A stretch of DNA of 64,000 nt from Streptomyces sp. NBC_01750. GTDB lineage: Bacteria > Actinomycetota > Actinomycetes > Streptomycetales > Streptomycetaceae. The stretch is from contig NZ_CP109137.1 of assembly GCF_035918095.1 (NCBI RefSeq), forward strand, positions 8,806,001 through 8,870,000, read 5' to 3'. The notes under the pieces are model-generated. The model had not been told where the DNA came from, made no database searches, and saw only the letters and a list, made by a program, of their open reading frames with translations. The position numbers and the translations under genes were made by a program. Below are positions 1 to 8,529 of the stretch, one piece after another; position 1 is the stretch's first letter, and each line of letters starts with the position of its first letter.

Positions 1-408
1 AACAAGGTGTGCGGCAACTGGACCGCGCATCCTTCTGACGCTTCCGTGGGCTCGGTGGACTGCGACGAGTACGCCATGGCCTCCACCCACGAGAGCGGCG
101 GCTTCCCCGGCGGCGTCAACCAGGTCACCAACGGGGACCAGTGTGCCCAGCTCTTCACCGACAAGATGGGCGACGGCTCGGCCAACTTCGGCCTTCTCGC
201 CGACACACGAAAGGCTGTGGACGGGCCCAAGGGCACGGAGCGGTGCGGCCGTGCGGCTATTGCGAGCACGCAGAACCAGCAAGCCTTCAAGAGCTTCCCG
301 GCTCCTTCGTGGCGCATGCTGGACGATGACGGATTCTTCGTCTCCAGCCCCGGGTTCGAGCACTGCGCGAACGCCAACACCACCTGCGCCTGGCGCAAGG
401 TCGGCTGA
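1..408 (+). CDS. NucA/NucB-type deoxyribonuclease domain protein, C-terminal part
   Basis: The reading frame is open from the first base of the window and stops at 408, so only the C-terminal ~135 residues are seen. The segment DCDEYAMAST near residue 20 matches the D-C-D-E-Y-P-F-A-S-T signature of NucA/NucB secreted or toxin-type DNases. Later cysteines (around QCAQLF, ERCGR, HCAN, TTCAW) fit a disulfide-stabilised extracellular domain. The N-terminal region, signal peptide and any toxin-delivery domains lie upstream. Function as a DNase is inferred from the motif. Confidence 0.75.
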   Translation, partial: NKVCGNWTAHPSDASVGSVDCDEYAMASTHESGGFPGGVNQVTNGDQCAQLFTDKMGDGSANFGLLADTRKAVDGPKGTERCGRAAIASTQNQQAFKSFPAPSWRMLDDDGFFVSSPGFEHCANANTTCAWRKVG

Positions 409-822
409 GGCGTCCTGACGACGCGCTGAAGGGGGGACCGGCCAACGGCCGGTGGTGCCATCCGGCACAGGTGAAACGGATCAGGACCGACCTCGCACCC
501 CAAGACGTGCCCGCCGCCGACGAGAACCAGGAAGCCGCGCCATGAACACGGCGTGGCGGGTTTCAATTCGGCGGATTCGCCACGGAACGCTCTACCCGGG
601 CACCCGGCTGTACTCCCTATGCGGCGCGGCCCTCGAGCTGGACCCGGTGCTCAAGGGCTTCGACGCCGGTTTCGACAGCTGAACCGCATGCGTCAGGGGG
701 TACTGCGCGACGCGATGCCCTCAGTACGCGCATAGCTCCGTGCGGCCAGGCCGCACGACCGGCTCCCGGCCGTTCCACCCCCGCCGAAAGCGCGCACCGC
801 CCGTCTTCGTCGAGACGATGTA
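409..822. other. gene-poor stretch with possible tiny ORFs and a hairpin
   Basis: No convincing gene is seen. Two short plus-strand frames, GTG at 471 to TGA near 544 (24 codons) and ATG at 542 to 682 (46 codons), overlap as ATGA and could be a degraded pair or nothing. They match no family I know. A GTGCGGC/GCCGCAC hairpin with a 3-base loop at 740-756 could terminate transcription. Confidence 0.3.
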
Positions 823-1497
823 TCACGCGCGGCCCTCGTATTCCGCGAGCAGGCTGGAGTCCAGGTGTGACAGAAGGTCCGCCGGGTTTTGATAGACGGC
901 GGCTGCTCCGGCCTGTTCGAGATCCGCACGGGGGATGCCGCCGGACAGCAGCGCCACGGCCCGTACGCCCGCCCGGGTGGCCGCCTTCATGTCCCACACC
1001 GTGTCCCCGACGAAGACGGCCTCCCCAGCGGACGCTCCGACGAGTTCAAGCGCTTGGTGTACCGGGTCGGGTGCGGGCTTGCCGGCCTCGACGTCATCGG
1101 CCGAAGCCACGCCGGCGATGACGTCATCCGCGTCGATGGCCCGGCGCAGAGCCTTGAGCTCCGCTCCCCCCGCCGACGTGGCCAGCACGACACACCAACC
1201 CCGACCTGCGAGCGTACGCAGCAGGTCCTGGGCTCCGTCGAGAGCGGGGAGCCGGTCGAACCATGTGCCGTACAGCGTGTCATGGGCGGCTGCCAGGGCC
1301 TCGTCCTGGTCCCTGTCACGGTCTTCGCCCAGCAGATGGGCGATGAGGTCGGTCGCGCTGATTCCGATCGCCCGGTGGATCTGCCACATCGCCGCGTGGT
1401 ACCCCGCTTGCCGGAACGCCTCCCACCAGGCGATGACGTGGAGGTGGTTGGTGTCGGTGAGGGTGCCGTCGACGTCGAATAGAACCGCGGGTGGCAT
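823..1497 (-). CDS. HAD-family hydrolase (phosphatase-like)
   Basis: This 224-residue protein is a haloacid-dehalogenase superfamily hydrolase, probably a phosphoglycolate-phosphatase-like enzyme acting on small phosphorylated metabolites in the cytoplasm. Motif I is LFDVDGTLTDTN near the N-terminus (nucleophile Asp and general acid Asp). Motif II is LATSAGG mid-protein, the motif III lysine lies in KPAPDP, and motif IV is VFVGDTVWD. A helical cap domain lies between motifs I and II. Length is normal. It is encoded 96 bases downstream of the LLM oxidoreductase on the same strand and may be co-transcribed. The exact substrate cannot be read from sequence. Confidence 0.85.
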   Translation of the reverse strand: MPPAVLFDVDGTLTDTNHLHVIAWWEAFRQAGYHAAMWQIHRAIGISATDLIAHLLGEDRDRDQDEALAAAHDTLYGTWFDRLPALDGAQDLLRTLAGRGWCVVLATSAGGAELKALRRAIDADDVIAGVASADDVEAGKPAPDPVHQALELVGASAGEAVFVGDTVWDMKAATRAGVRAVALLSGGIPRADLEQAGAAAVYQNPADLLSHLDSSLLAEYEGRA

Positions 1498-1593
1498 GGA
1501 CGTTGCCTTTCAGAAGTGGGATTGGATTCACGGGTGATGGCCGCCGGGCCCCGGATCGGACGGGCCGGACGAGCGGCGGCGATACGGGACTGC

Positions 1594-2559
1594 TCAGAGC
1601 GCCCGCAATGCAGGCAGCAGCTGCTTTTCCGCCCAGTCGATGAAGGGCCGTTGCCGGTCGCCCCCCACTTGTACGAGTGCGACCTCGGTGAATCCCGCCT
1701 CGACGTACGGTCGGACGGCGTCGACGAACGCTCCGACGTCATCCCCGCACGGGATCGTCTCAGCCACATCCTCAGGCCTGACGTACGTCGTCGCGCCTTC
1801 GAAACCGGAGGGTCCCGGCAGCTCGGAGTTGACGGGCCAGCTCCCGAGGGCCCAGCGGAACTGGTCGTGGGCACGCGCCACAGCGGCGTCCCGGTCGGTG
1901 TCATAGCAGACCGGGAGCTGGCCGATCCGCGGTTTGCCCGCCCCTCCATGCCGGTCAAAGGCATCAAGCAGTTCGGCCTTCGGCTCGGTGGCGATGACCA
2001 GGTCGGCGAGTCGGCCCGCAAGTGAACAGGAACGTTCCCCGGAGACCGCGATCCCGATGGGAGGGGCCTCCTGCGGGAAGTCCCACAGTTTCGCGTTCTC
2101 CACGTCGAAATGGGTGCCCTGGTGGTTCAGCTCCTTGCCAGCGAAGAGACCTCGAATGACCTCGACGGCTTCTTCCAGCATGTCGAGGCGGATCCGGGCC
2201 GAGGGCCAGCCCCCGCCCACCACGTGCTCGTTGAGGTTCTCGCCCGACCCGAGGCCGAGACGGAAGCGGCCCTCGGAGAGCAGCTGCATCGTGGCCGCCT
2301 TCTGGGCCACTACGGCCGGGTGATAGCGAGTGGTTGGACAGGTCACGAACGTCATGAGCGGAATGTGGGAGGTCGCCTGGGCTGCCGCGCCGAGCACGCT
2401 CCACGCGTAGGGCGAGTGGCCCTGCGAGGCGAGCCAGGGGAAGTAGTGGTCCGAGGTCACGGAGAAGTCGAAACCTGCCCGCTCTGCCGCGACGACGTCG
2501 TCCACGAGGGCCCTCGGCCCAGCCTGCTCCGTCATCATCGTGTAGCCGAATTGCACCAT
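1594..2559 (-). CDS. LLM-class flavin/F420-dependent oxidoreductase
   Basis: The 321-residue product is a luciferase-like monooxygenase fold (TIM barrel) protein of the F420-dependent dehydrogenase type. The N-terminal segment with EQAGPRALVDDVVAAERAGF and the SDHYFPW motif is typical of the F420-glucose-6-phosphate-dehydrogenase-like branch. The central LGLGSGENLNEHV motif is the phosphate-binding part of the cofactor site. It probably oxidises or reduces a small organic substrate with coenzyme F420, a cofactor actinomycetes make. It starts with ATG at 2559 and precedes the HAD gene. Substrate unknown. Confidence 0.85.
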   Translation of the reverse strand: MVQFGYTMMTEQAGPRALVDDVVAAERAGFDFSVTSDHYFPWLASQGHSPYAWSVLGAAAQATSHIPLMTFVTCPTTRYHPAVVAQKAATMQLLSEGRFRLGLGSGENLNEHVVGGGWPSARIRLDMLEEAVEVIRGLFAGKELNHQGTHFDVENAKLWDFPQEAPPIGIAVSGERSCSLAGRLADLVIATEPKAELLDAFDRHGGAGKPRIGQLPVCYDTDRDAAVARAHDQFRWALGSWPVNSELPGPSGFEGATTYVRPEDVAETIPCGDDVGAFVDAVRPYVEAGFTEVALVQVGGDRQRPFIDWAEKQLLPALRAL

Positions 2560-2782
2560 GCTTCACGGTTTACCGAAGCCTTCGCGTCCAAAACACCGCC
2601 TTCCAGGTTCACCTTCAATGAATCCCTAATCGGTCTCCGGAACCGCCCTTCGCCGCTCCGGATATAGACGAAGGAACGCCTCCAGGCAGGTACCGTCCCA
2701 GGCCACCAGGGGGGTCTGATGCACGATCGGGTGACATCTGAACTGGCGTGCCCTGTGGGGGGTGGGTGGGAAGGATGTTGTT

Positions 2783-3091
2783 GTGCCGAAGCCGTATCCG
2801 GAAGAGTTCCGCGAGGATGTCGTGCGGGTCGCGAGGAACCGCGGCCCGGGTGTGACGCTGGAGCAGGTGGCTGCCGACTTCGGTGTCCATGTGATGACGC
2901 TGTCGAAGTGGATGCGCCGCACGGACATCGACGACGGGATGAAACCCGGAACCACCAGGCAGGAGAACGCGGAACTGCGGGAGGCGCGTTGGCGGATCAA
3001 GCTGCTGGAGCAGGAGAACGAGGTCCTGCGCCGGGCCGCGGCCTACCTGTTGCAGGCGAATCTGCCGGGAAAAGGATCTACCCGCTCGTGA
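2783..3091 (+). CDS. IS3-family transposase OrfA
   Basis: Short helix-turn-helix protein (about 102 residues from a GTG start at 2783) starting VPKPYPEEFREDVVRVARN, with the HTH that recognises the IS end (VTLEQVAADFGVHVMTLSKW) and a C-terminal leucine-rich coiled coil (ELREARWRIKLLEQENEVLRR). This is the standard OrfA of IS3 elements. It overlaps the OrfB frame at its 3' end, as expected for production of an OrfAB fusion by -1 frameshifting. Confidence 0.85.
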   Translation: MPKPYPEEFREDVVRVARNRGPGVTLEQVAADFGVHVMTLSKWMRRTDIDDGMKPGTTRQENAELREARWRIKLLEQENEVLRRAAAYLLQANLPGKGSTRS

Positions 3092-3447
3092 AGGAGCTGA
3101 CCGCGGACGGGATTCCCGTCACGGTCACGTGCCGGGTCCTCAAGCTCGCCAGGCAGCCCTACTACCGCTGGCTCAGTCACCCGGTGGCCGATGCCGTCCT
3201 CGAGGAGGCCCTTCGCGCGAACGCGTTGTTCGATGCCCACCGTGACGACCCGGAGTTCGGCTACCGCTTCCTGGCCGACGAGGCCCGCGGCTCGGGGGCT
3301 GCCATGGCCGACCGGACCGCGTGGCGAATCTGCCGGGACAATAGCTGGTGGAGCGTGTTTGGGAAGAGACGCAGCACTGCCAAGAAGGCCGGCCCGCCGG
3401 TGCATGACGACCTCGTCCGCCGTGACTTCACCGCAGACGGCCCGAAC
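3064..3447 (+). pseudogene. IS3-family transposase OrfB, truncated
   Basis: The frame carrying RIYPLVKELTADGIPVTVT and later PVHDDLVRRDFTADGPN is the N-terminal third of an IS3 OrfB. It ends abruptly at about 3447, just where the DDE catalytic domain should begin. From there the sequence belongs to an unrelated membrane protein in another frame. The catalytic domain and right end of the element are missing, so this IS copy cannot move by itself. Confidence 0.75.
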
Positions 3448-3457
3448 CGGGCACGTC

Positions 3458-4651
3458 TTGACCGTGGTCGCGGCCGGCCTTCTGGCTGTGGCCGTTCTCT
3501 CCTGGGACCGGCTGGTCAACCTGGCCGCCCACATCCCGCTGGTCCCGCTCGTCATCGTGATCGGGGCTGTTGGTTGTGCCGTGGCAGCCGACCAGGTGTA
3601 CAAGCGGACCCGGACAGAACGGCAACGGCGGTTCGCCCCGCGTATCCGCTGGTGGTGGGTAGTGCTTGCGTCCGCGGCTGTACTGGCCGCGGTGTGGGCG
3701 ACCACGGCCCTGCTGCTGCCCCAAACCGCCGATACACAACCAGGCAGCGAAACGTCCAAGCAGCGGGTCGAGGTGGTGCGCACCGCTCTGGCCGCAGGTG
3801 CCGGCGTGGGCGCGGCCATCACGGTGCTGCTGGCGTTTCGTCGACAGCATCACCACGAGGAGGCCACCGAGAGAACCGAATATGACGCGAGCGAGCGGCG
3901 TATCAACGAGTTGTACATCAAGGCGGTCGAGCAGCTCGGCAGCGCTCAGGCCCCGGTGCGTCTGGGCGGGCTGTACACATTGGAGCGGCTCGGCCAGGCG
4001 GCTGCCGACCATCGGCAGACCATCGTGGACGTCATCTGCGCATACCTGCGCATGCCCTACATGCCACCCCCGCCATGGTGGCCGGTATCCCGTTTCCGAC
4101 GGGCTGCCCGTGAACTCATCGGCAGGAAGGCGGACAACCAGCGGCATCAGGAACTCCAAGTGCGTAACACCGCCGAACTCATCCTCCTTGCCCACCTCTG
4201 TGACTACCGCCCGCCAGATCAGCGGGAGACCACCCCTGCCGATGCCCAGTTCTGGGATGGCATGGGTATCAACCTCAACCACGCCACCCTCACCTACTTT
4301 GACTTCAACCGGCTCCACATCACCTGGGCAAGCTTCGCTCACGCGACGTTCACCAGCCAGGCCTGGTTCCAGTGTGCGACCGTCACTGACGGCGCCCGGT
4401 TCGATGGCGCGACGTTCACCTCCTACGCCTCGTTCGATGGCGCGACGTTCAACTACGACGCCCGGTTCGATAGCGCAAGGTTCACCAGCATTGCCTCCTT
4501 CGATGACGCTACGTTCAACCACGGTGCCTCCCGCACCGACGCACGGGCGCTGCTGACGACGCCGGATGGCATTCCCGTGAACCATGCCTGGCCGACGGGC
4601 TGGGAAGTCCAACCCACCGCTGACGGCTGGGGGACTCTCAATGAGATCTGA
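3458..4651 (+). CDS. membrane-anchored pentapeptide-repeat protein, possibly 5'-truncated
   Basis: The protein has two or three N-terminal transmembrane segments (around LTVVAAGLLAVAVLSW, IPLVPLVIVIGAVGCAVAA and WWVVLASAAVLAAVW) and a further one near VRTALAAGAGVGAAITVLLAF. A cytoplasmic region beginning ERRINELYIKAVEQLGS and a C-terminal run of pentapeptide repeats of the A-x-F type (ASFAHATF, ARFDGATF, ASFDDATF) follow. Such proteins are common in Streptomyces; their role is unknown. The first recognisable codons abut the broken IS3 OrfB, so the native start may have been lost. TTG at 3458 or GTG at 3464 are possible starts. Confidence 0.6.
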   Translation: MTVVAAGLLAVAVLSWDRLVNLAAHIPLVPLVIVIGAVGCAVAADQVYKRTRTERQRRFAPRIRWWWVVLASAAVLAAVWATTALLLPQTADTQPGSETSKQRVEVVRTALAAGAGVGAAITVLLAFRRQHHHEEATERTEYDASERRINELYIKAVEQLGSAQAPVRLGGLYTLERLGQAAADHRQTIVDVICAYLRMPYMPPPPWWPVSRFRRAARELIGRKADNQRHQELQVRNTAELILLAHLCDYRPPDQRETTPADAQFWDGMGINLNHATLTYFDFNRLHITWASFAHATFTSQAWFQCATVTDGARFDGATFTSYASFDGATFNYDARFDSARFTSIASFDDATFNHGASRTDARALLTTPDGIPVNHAWPTGWEVQPTADGWGTLNEI

Positions 4652-5039
4652 GGTCGACTCGCTCCCTGCCCAGAGCTCTGTCCCTGCCCCTGGGCACAGG
4701 CGGCAGTGTCGGCGGCGCCCTTCACCGACGTTGATTGCCACCTCGCTGCCCGGTGCTGCGGGTTGGCGTCGCGAGGGCCGGGCATGAGCCACTGCCGCTG
4801 CCCGAGCGCATGGAGCAACTGCGGTGAGATCCCCGGGTCGCGGGCCCAAGGCAGGCCCCCAGCACTGCGTGCCAGTTCCACCGGATGCTGCGCCTGCTCG
4901 ATCTGGAGCGCGCCTGGACGCTGCGGAGAACCCGGACGCGGCTGTGCACGCTGTGCGGGTGCGCCCAGGAGGTCACGTCCCTACTCGCGGCGTCGGCCGC
5001 ATCGCCGACTCCGTTCGGCCCTGAGCCGGGCGCTGGCCG
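4652..5039. other. no gene recognised
   Basis: The stretch between the pentapeptide-repeat gene and the frameshifted minus-strand gene holds no frame with family-like features on either strand. A plus-strand frame from about 4885 (start MLRLLDLERAWTLRRTRTRL) has a CxxC pair but no recognisable domain and low plausibility. Confidence 0.3.
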
Positions 5040-5950
5040 TCATTCCCCAGTCACGTCCCGACCAGCTTTGCTACGAGCAGCGTTGGCGGGCCGGACCGGG
5101 TGGGACACTGGACGCCCGCTGGAGCTGTGTAGTCGGCCGACGTATGGCAGGCCGCTGCGGTTCGCCGAGGAGCCGGCATCGAAGCCCTGGCGGAGGTGCT
5201 TCTTGCTGCTCGCGGATCGCAGCTTGCGGGTGCGGGTTGGCCGCGCATGTTCTGGACATGATGCGCGCCACCACCCGCCTCCGACGGTAACGGACTGAAG
5301 CGCCTGGGCCTCGGTGACCTTGCCGCCTGGTCTTGATGTTCGACAGTCATGCCCGTCGGCGGGTTCGGGGACGTCGCGGGCGCCCAGCTGGGTGCTGGCC
5401 CAGAGCGTCACGCTGACGTGGTAGAACCAGGAGCCGGTGGAGCCCTGCCACCGGTGGTGGAGGCGGCCGGTGATCTGTTGGCCGTCGTAGAGCAGGATCC
5501 GGATCGCTGGCGTCGGGGACTGCGCCGGCGGCTCCCCGTCGGCCAGGCCCTCGACCTCGTCCATGACCGCAACGCCGCCTCGTCAACGATGCTCTGCCCG
5601 TCATCCGGCTCAGTGGGGTCGAGCTGCTGGAGGGCGGCGCGGGCATCGACCTGCTCGCCGGTCGGGAGGGCGGCCCACCACGGGTGCGTGATGAGAGCGG
5701 CCGACAGCCGCACCAGGCGGCGTCGAAGCTGCCGCTCCAGGGTGATCTGCTGGGGGGTGTAGCCGGGGGAGTCGGCGAAGGTCACCGTCTGTGTCACCGA
5801 GCCCATGAGCTGGCGCTCGTAGGTCCGGCCGACGGTCGGCTCGACTGCCCAGGGCAGTTCTCGGCAGAGGTCCTGGTACTGGGCACGGACGCGATGGAGC
5901 TGCAGTTGGAGGGCTCGCAGGCGGTCGGGGAAGCGGGTGGCGGTGCTCAC
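5040..5950 (-). pseudogene. unknown protein gene broken by a frameshift
   Basis: From a GTG at 5950 the frame reads a coherent, mostly helical protein (start VSTATRFPDRLRALQLQLHR, later PGYTPQQITLERQLRRRL and ITHPWWAALPTGEQVDARAA) to about DGQSIVDEAAL. Near 5560 good coding sense moves to another frame (VMDEVEGLADGEPPAQ, then AIRILLYDGQQITGRLHHRW and a Trp-rich end). The two halves look like one protein interrupted by a one-base shift. The true 3' end is unclear; the second frame remains open to 5040. I do not recognise the family. A sequencing error is possible. Confidence 0.5.
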
Positions 5951-6152
5951 ACGCGTAAGCGTACTCGTGTTCGAATTTAGACGGCACCGCCGGCAACCCG
6001 CCGAGAGCCGGAAATGTGTGACTGAGTGCTTCAGGTGGCGGATGAGCGTCCGACTTGGCGGGCCTGAGTCCTTCATCCGGCGGACGAGAGGGTGACTACC
6101 GTTCTCACCTGCGAGAACGTAGCGATGCGCGACTCGGACCCAACACCCGGTC

Positions 6153-6509
6153 TTAGTTTGCTGCGTTCTCGGTGGCGGCGATCGTCTGGCGCAGAAGGCG
6201 ACGCGCGGTCTCCAGGTCGGCGGCACGCTGGTCGAGGACGTTCAGCTGGTCGCGGAGGCTGGTGAGAACGCCGGGACAGGGGCGCAGCGTCGCCTCGTCA
6301 AAGGTGCAGGGCAGGACCTGGCGAATGATGCGGGTGGGCAGGCCGGCTGCCAGCAGGGCGCGGATGCGCCGCACCGTCTCCACCGTCTGGTCGTCGTACT
6401 CGCGATAGCCGTTGGCGCGGCGCTCTGAGTGGATCAGCTCCATCCGCTCGTAGTAGCGCAGCAGACGCTCGCTGACTCCGGCACGACGCGACAGGTCCCC
6501 GATCAGCAC
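6153..6509 (-). CDS. MerR-family transcriptional regulator
   Basis: A 118-residue protein with the MerR winged helix-turn-helix at the N-terminus (LIGDLSRRAGVSERLLRYYE, then the wing residues RRANGYREYDD) and a C-terminal dimerisation coiled coil (SLRDQLNVLDQRAADLETARRL). The single Cys pair needed for metal sensing is not obvious, so it may sense a small molecule or oxidative change. It is divergent from the amidohydrolase gene at 6609, which is its likely target together with itself. Confidence 0.9.
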   Translation of the reverse strand: MLIGDLSRRAGVSERLLRYYERMELIHSERRANGYREYDDQTVETVRRIRALLAAGLPTRIIRQVLPCTFDEATLRPCPGVLTSLRDQLNVLDQRAADLETARRLLRQTIAATENAAN

Positions 6510-6527
6510 CGACCAGCTCCCTCCAGC

Positions 6528-6558
6528 TTGACCTTCTCACGGTGTTAGGGAGCAACAG
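6528..6558 (+). promoter_or_regulatory. probable MerR-type promoter/operator
   Basis: In the 99-base divergent region a TTGACC -35-like hexamer (6528-6533) is followed by an imperfect dyad (CCTTCTCAC 6532-6540, GGTGTTAGGG 6541-6550) and a weak -10-like CAACAG at about 6553-6558. The 19-base spacing is the hallmark of MerR-activated promoters. It would drive the amidohydrolase gene. Confidence 0.45.
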
Positions 6559-6608
6559 TGCACTGGTCGGCCGCATTCCGGGCCGATCGTCATGGAGAGA
6601 GTGAATCA

Positions 6609-7397
6609 TTGATCATCGATGCACACAGCCACGTCCACGACCCCGTCGAGGCACATGTAGGGCTACTGGACGAGGCCGGGGTGGACCGCGCCGTGCTGTT
6701 CGCCACCCGCCCACACCCGGAGCGGGCCGGTGACCTTACCTCCCTGCGCCGGGAGATGGCGATCCTGGACGAGGCCATCGGGGGTCGGGCCGGCACGGCC
6801 GAGGGGTATCGCGGCGCGTGGCGGGAATTGGACGCCGCACTCGCCGCACGGCCGGAGCGATTCATCGGCTTCCTGTCCGTACCGTTGGACCTGGAGCCGG
6901 AACAGATTGCCGCGACCGTGGAACGCGAGGTCGTCGGGCGTGGGCTGCACGGGATCGGTGAGCTGACGCCGCCGCCGGGACGGGCAGGGGTGATCGAACC
7001 GGTGCTCCAGACTGCGGCCGATCACGGTCGGCTGCCCGTGGTCGTGCACGGATTCGCCCCGACCACGGCGGACGATCTGAGGACGCTGGCGGCGCTCGCC
7101 GGCCGGTACCCGACGGTTCCGCTGGTGGTCAGCCAGCTCGGAGGGCTGAACTGGATGGAGGCTGTCGAGCTGGTCCGGGACACCCCGAACATGTACCTGG
7201 AGCTGTCCACGGCCAACATCGTCTTCGCGGTCCGGCTGGCCATCAAGGAGATCCCGGACCGGACACTGTTCGGCTCGGACGCCCCGTACGGCGACCCGGT
7301 CCTGGCCCGGGCGATGGTGGAGCGGGTCACCAGCCCGGGCGAGGTACGCGACCGGGTGCTCGGCGGGACGATCGCCGAATTGGCCGGGCTCGGCTGA
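6609..7397 (+). CDS. amidohydrolase-family metal-dependent hydrolase
   Basis: About 262 residues. The TTG at 6609 is chosen because GGAGAG lies 8 bases upstream and the protein then begins LIIDAHSHVHDP with the HxH metal ligands of the amidohydrolase (TIM-barrel) superfamily at its N-terminus, as usual. Further ligand-type residues are seen in LPVVVHGF (His) and LFGSDAPYGDP (the catalytic Asp). It resembles the amidohydrolase_2 group that includes decarboxylases and lactonases. Divergent from the MerR gene, suggesting inducible expression. Substrate not determinable. Confidence 0.8.
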   Translation: MIIDAHSHVHDPVEAHVGLLDEAGVDRAVLFATRPHPERAGDLTSLRREMAILDEAIGGRAGTAEGYRGAWRELDAALAARPERFIGFLSVPLDLEPEQIAATVEREVVGRGLHGIGELTPPPGRAGVIEPVLQTAADHGRLPVVVHGFAPTTADDLRTLAALAGRYPTVPLVVSQLGGLNWMEAVELVRDTPNMYLELSTANIVFAVRLAIKEIPDRTLFGSDAPYGDPVLARAMVERVTSPGEVRDRVLGGTIAELAGLG

Positions 7398-7422
7398 GGC
7401 CGGCCCGACGCCCCTAGGTGCG

Positions 7423-7475
7423 ACCCCGACAGATTGAGCGCTCCAGATGGCGAACCCCGACAACTGAAGCGCTCA
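7423..7475. repeat. tandem imperfect repeat, possible IS end
   Basis: Two adjacent copies of a ~23-base unit are seen: GACCCCGACAGATTGAGCGC and GAACCCCGACAACTGAAGCG, each followed by CTC. Such closely spaced repeats resemble the multiple-repeat termini of IS21-type elements, but no IS21 genes are present here. It may be a solitary IS end or a regulator binding site. Confidence 0.35.
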
Positions 7476-7720
7476 GTCACAGGTACGGATGGCGCGCACG
7501 GGGGACTGTGAACGAGCGCGGATCAGCCCCGAACCTGCAGAGCGCCAGGACGCGTCGGGCCTCATTCAGTATTGACCTCAGTGAAGTCGCCGGAGCCCCG
7601 GCAAGCGAGCTCATCCCACCCGCTGGGAGACGACGCGCCGCACGATCGTCGCCGAGCACCAGGCCGCCGAGCATCCCGGATTCGCCGACTGACCCGGGCC
7701 TCGCTGGTACCGTCGCTCGT

Positions 7721-8020
7721 ATGGAGCACAACGAGGCTGCACAAGACGTTCCCGCCGGCTTCACCGCGGACGAATACGCGCGCATCGTCGAAGCCGCCCG
7801 CCTGGTCGGCAAGGACCCGCACGCGTTCATGCGGGACGCCGCCCTCGAGGCCACCGAGGACCCGTTCCTCAAGGCCCTCAAGCACGCCGGCGACACTGTG
7901 GCCCGCCTCACCTCCACCTTCGGGACCGCGGAAGTCGGCGCCCCGGCCGCAGACACCACTCGGTGGCCCGACGCTCCGCCCATGAGCAGCCGCGACCTCG
8001 AGCACGGCCGCGCTGCGTGA
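7721..8020 (+). CDS. antitoxin-like protein of a toxin-antitoxin pair
   Basis: A 99-residue acidic protein from ATG 7721. The segment FTADEYARIVEAARLVGKDP followed by AFMRDAALEATED resembles the ribbon-helix-helix/DUF1778-type antitoxins (a helix-rich DNA-binding part plus a tail that wraps the toxin). It overlaps the downstream Fic-like gene by four bases (GTGA), the usual antitoxin-first arrangement. Earlier in-frame starts exist but ATG 7721 gives the conserved part. It probably represses its own operon. Confidence 0.6.
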   Translation: MEHNEAAQDVPAGFTADEYARIVEAARLVGKDPHAFMRDAALEATEDPFLKALKHAGDTVARLTSTFGTAEVGAPAADTTRWPDAPPMSSRDLEHGRAA

Positions 8021-8391
8021 CCCGCCACCTCTCCCCGCAAGAGCTCCTGCAGGTCGCCCAGACTCTCCCCGGAGATCCCGCCTGTCTCGACCTCGGTGTA
8101 CTCGACGCTGCGTGTGCCCGCACCCGCTCCCGCTATATGGACCAGGACGTCTACGGCTCGACCTGGCTCAAGGCGGCCGCCCTCCTGCAGACACTCGCCC
8201 TGCATGAGCCGCTCGAGGACCGCAACGCGTTCTTCGCATGGCTCGCCGGCGAAGTGTTCCTCGAGGCGAACGGCATCCGCATGCAGTACGAGCCCGAGGA
8301 AGCGCTCGCCCTGGTCATGAGCGCCAGCCACAAGAACGCAAGCGTGCAGGAGATAGCCGCGCAGCTCCGCAGCTGGACCATCACCGACTGA
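8017..8391 (+). CDS. Fic/Doc-like toxin with degenerate Fic motif
   Basis: The 124-residue product from GTG 8017 has the compact all-helical layout of Doc toxins: an early Asp-rich loop (YMDQDVYGSTW), the LKAAALLQTLALHEPLEDRN region and the C-terminal AWLAGEVFLEANG helix. The Fic active-site loop, normally HPFxxGNKR, reads HEPLEDRNAFFAW: the His and the second-half Asn are kept but Pro-Phe, Gly and the usual Lys/Arg are altered. The nucleotide-transfer activity (on EF-Tu in Doc) may therefore be changed or lost. Confidence 0.65.
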   Translation: MTRHLSPQELLQVAQTLPGDPACLDLGVLDAACARTRSRYMDQDVYGSTWLKAAALLQTLALHEPLEDRNAFFAWLAGEVFLEANGIRMQYEPEEALALVMSASHKNASVQEIAAQLRSWTITD

Positions 8392-8529
8392 CCGGCTCGA
8401 GGAGCCTGACAGACCCCCGCCCCGAAGTAGATGCCCCTGTCGGGCATGCCGGTGCTGGCGTTCGGAACCTACCGATGGGTTACTCGCTCCCGGGTGTCTG
8501 AGCCCGGACATAGTGGTGGACTTCGTGCG

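Noticed and set aside
2626..2740. Minus-strand coding-like tail (TPLVAWDGTCLEAFLRLYPE) before the IS3 remnant
   Set aside because: Could be the end of a gene cut by the IS, but too short and without recognisable family to annotate.
3428..4849. Long minus-strand frame opposite the pentapeptide-repeat gene
   Set aside because: Composition-driven antisense frame in high-GC DNA; no family motifs, while the plus strand has membrane helices and pentapeptide repeats.
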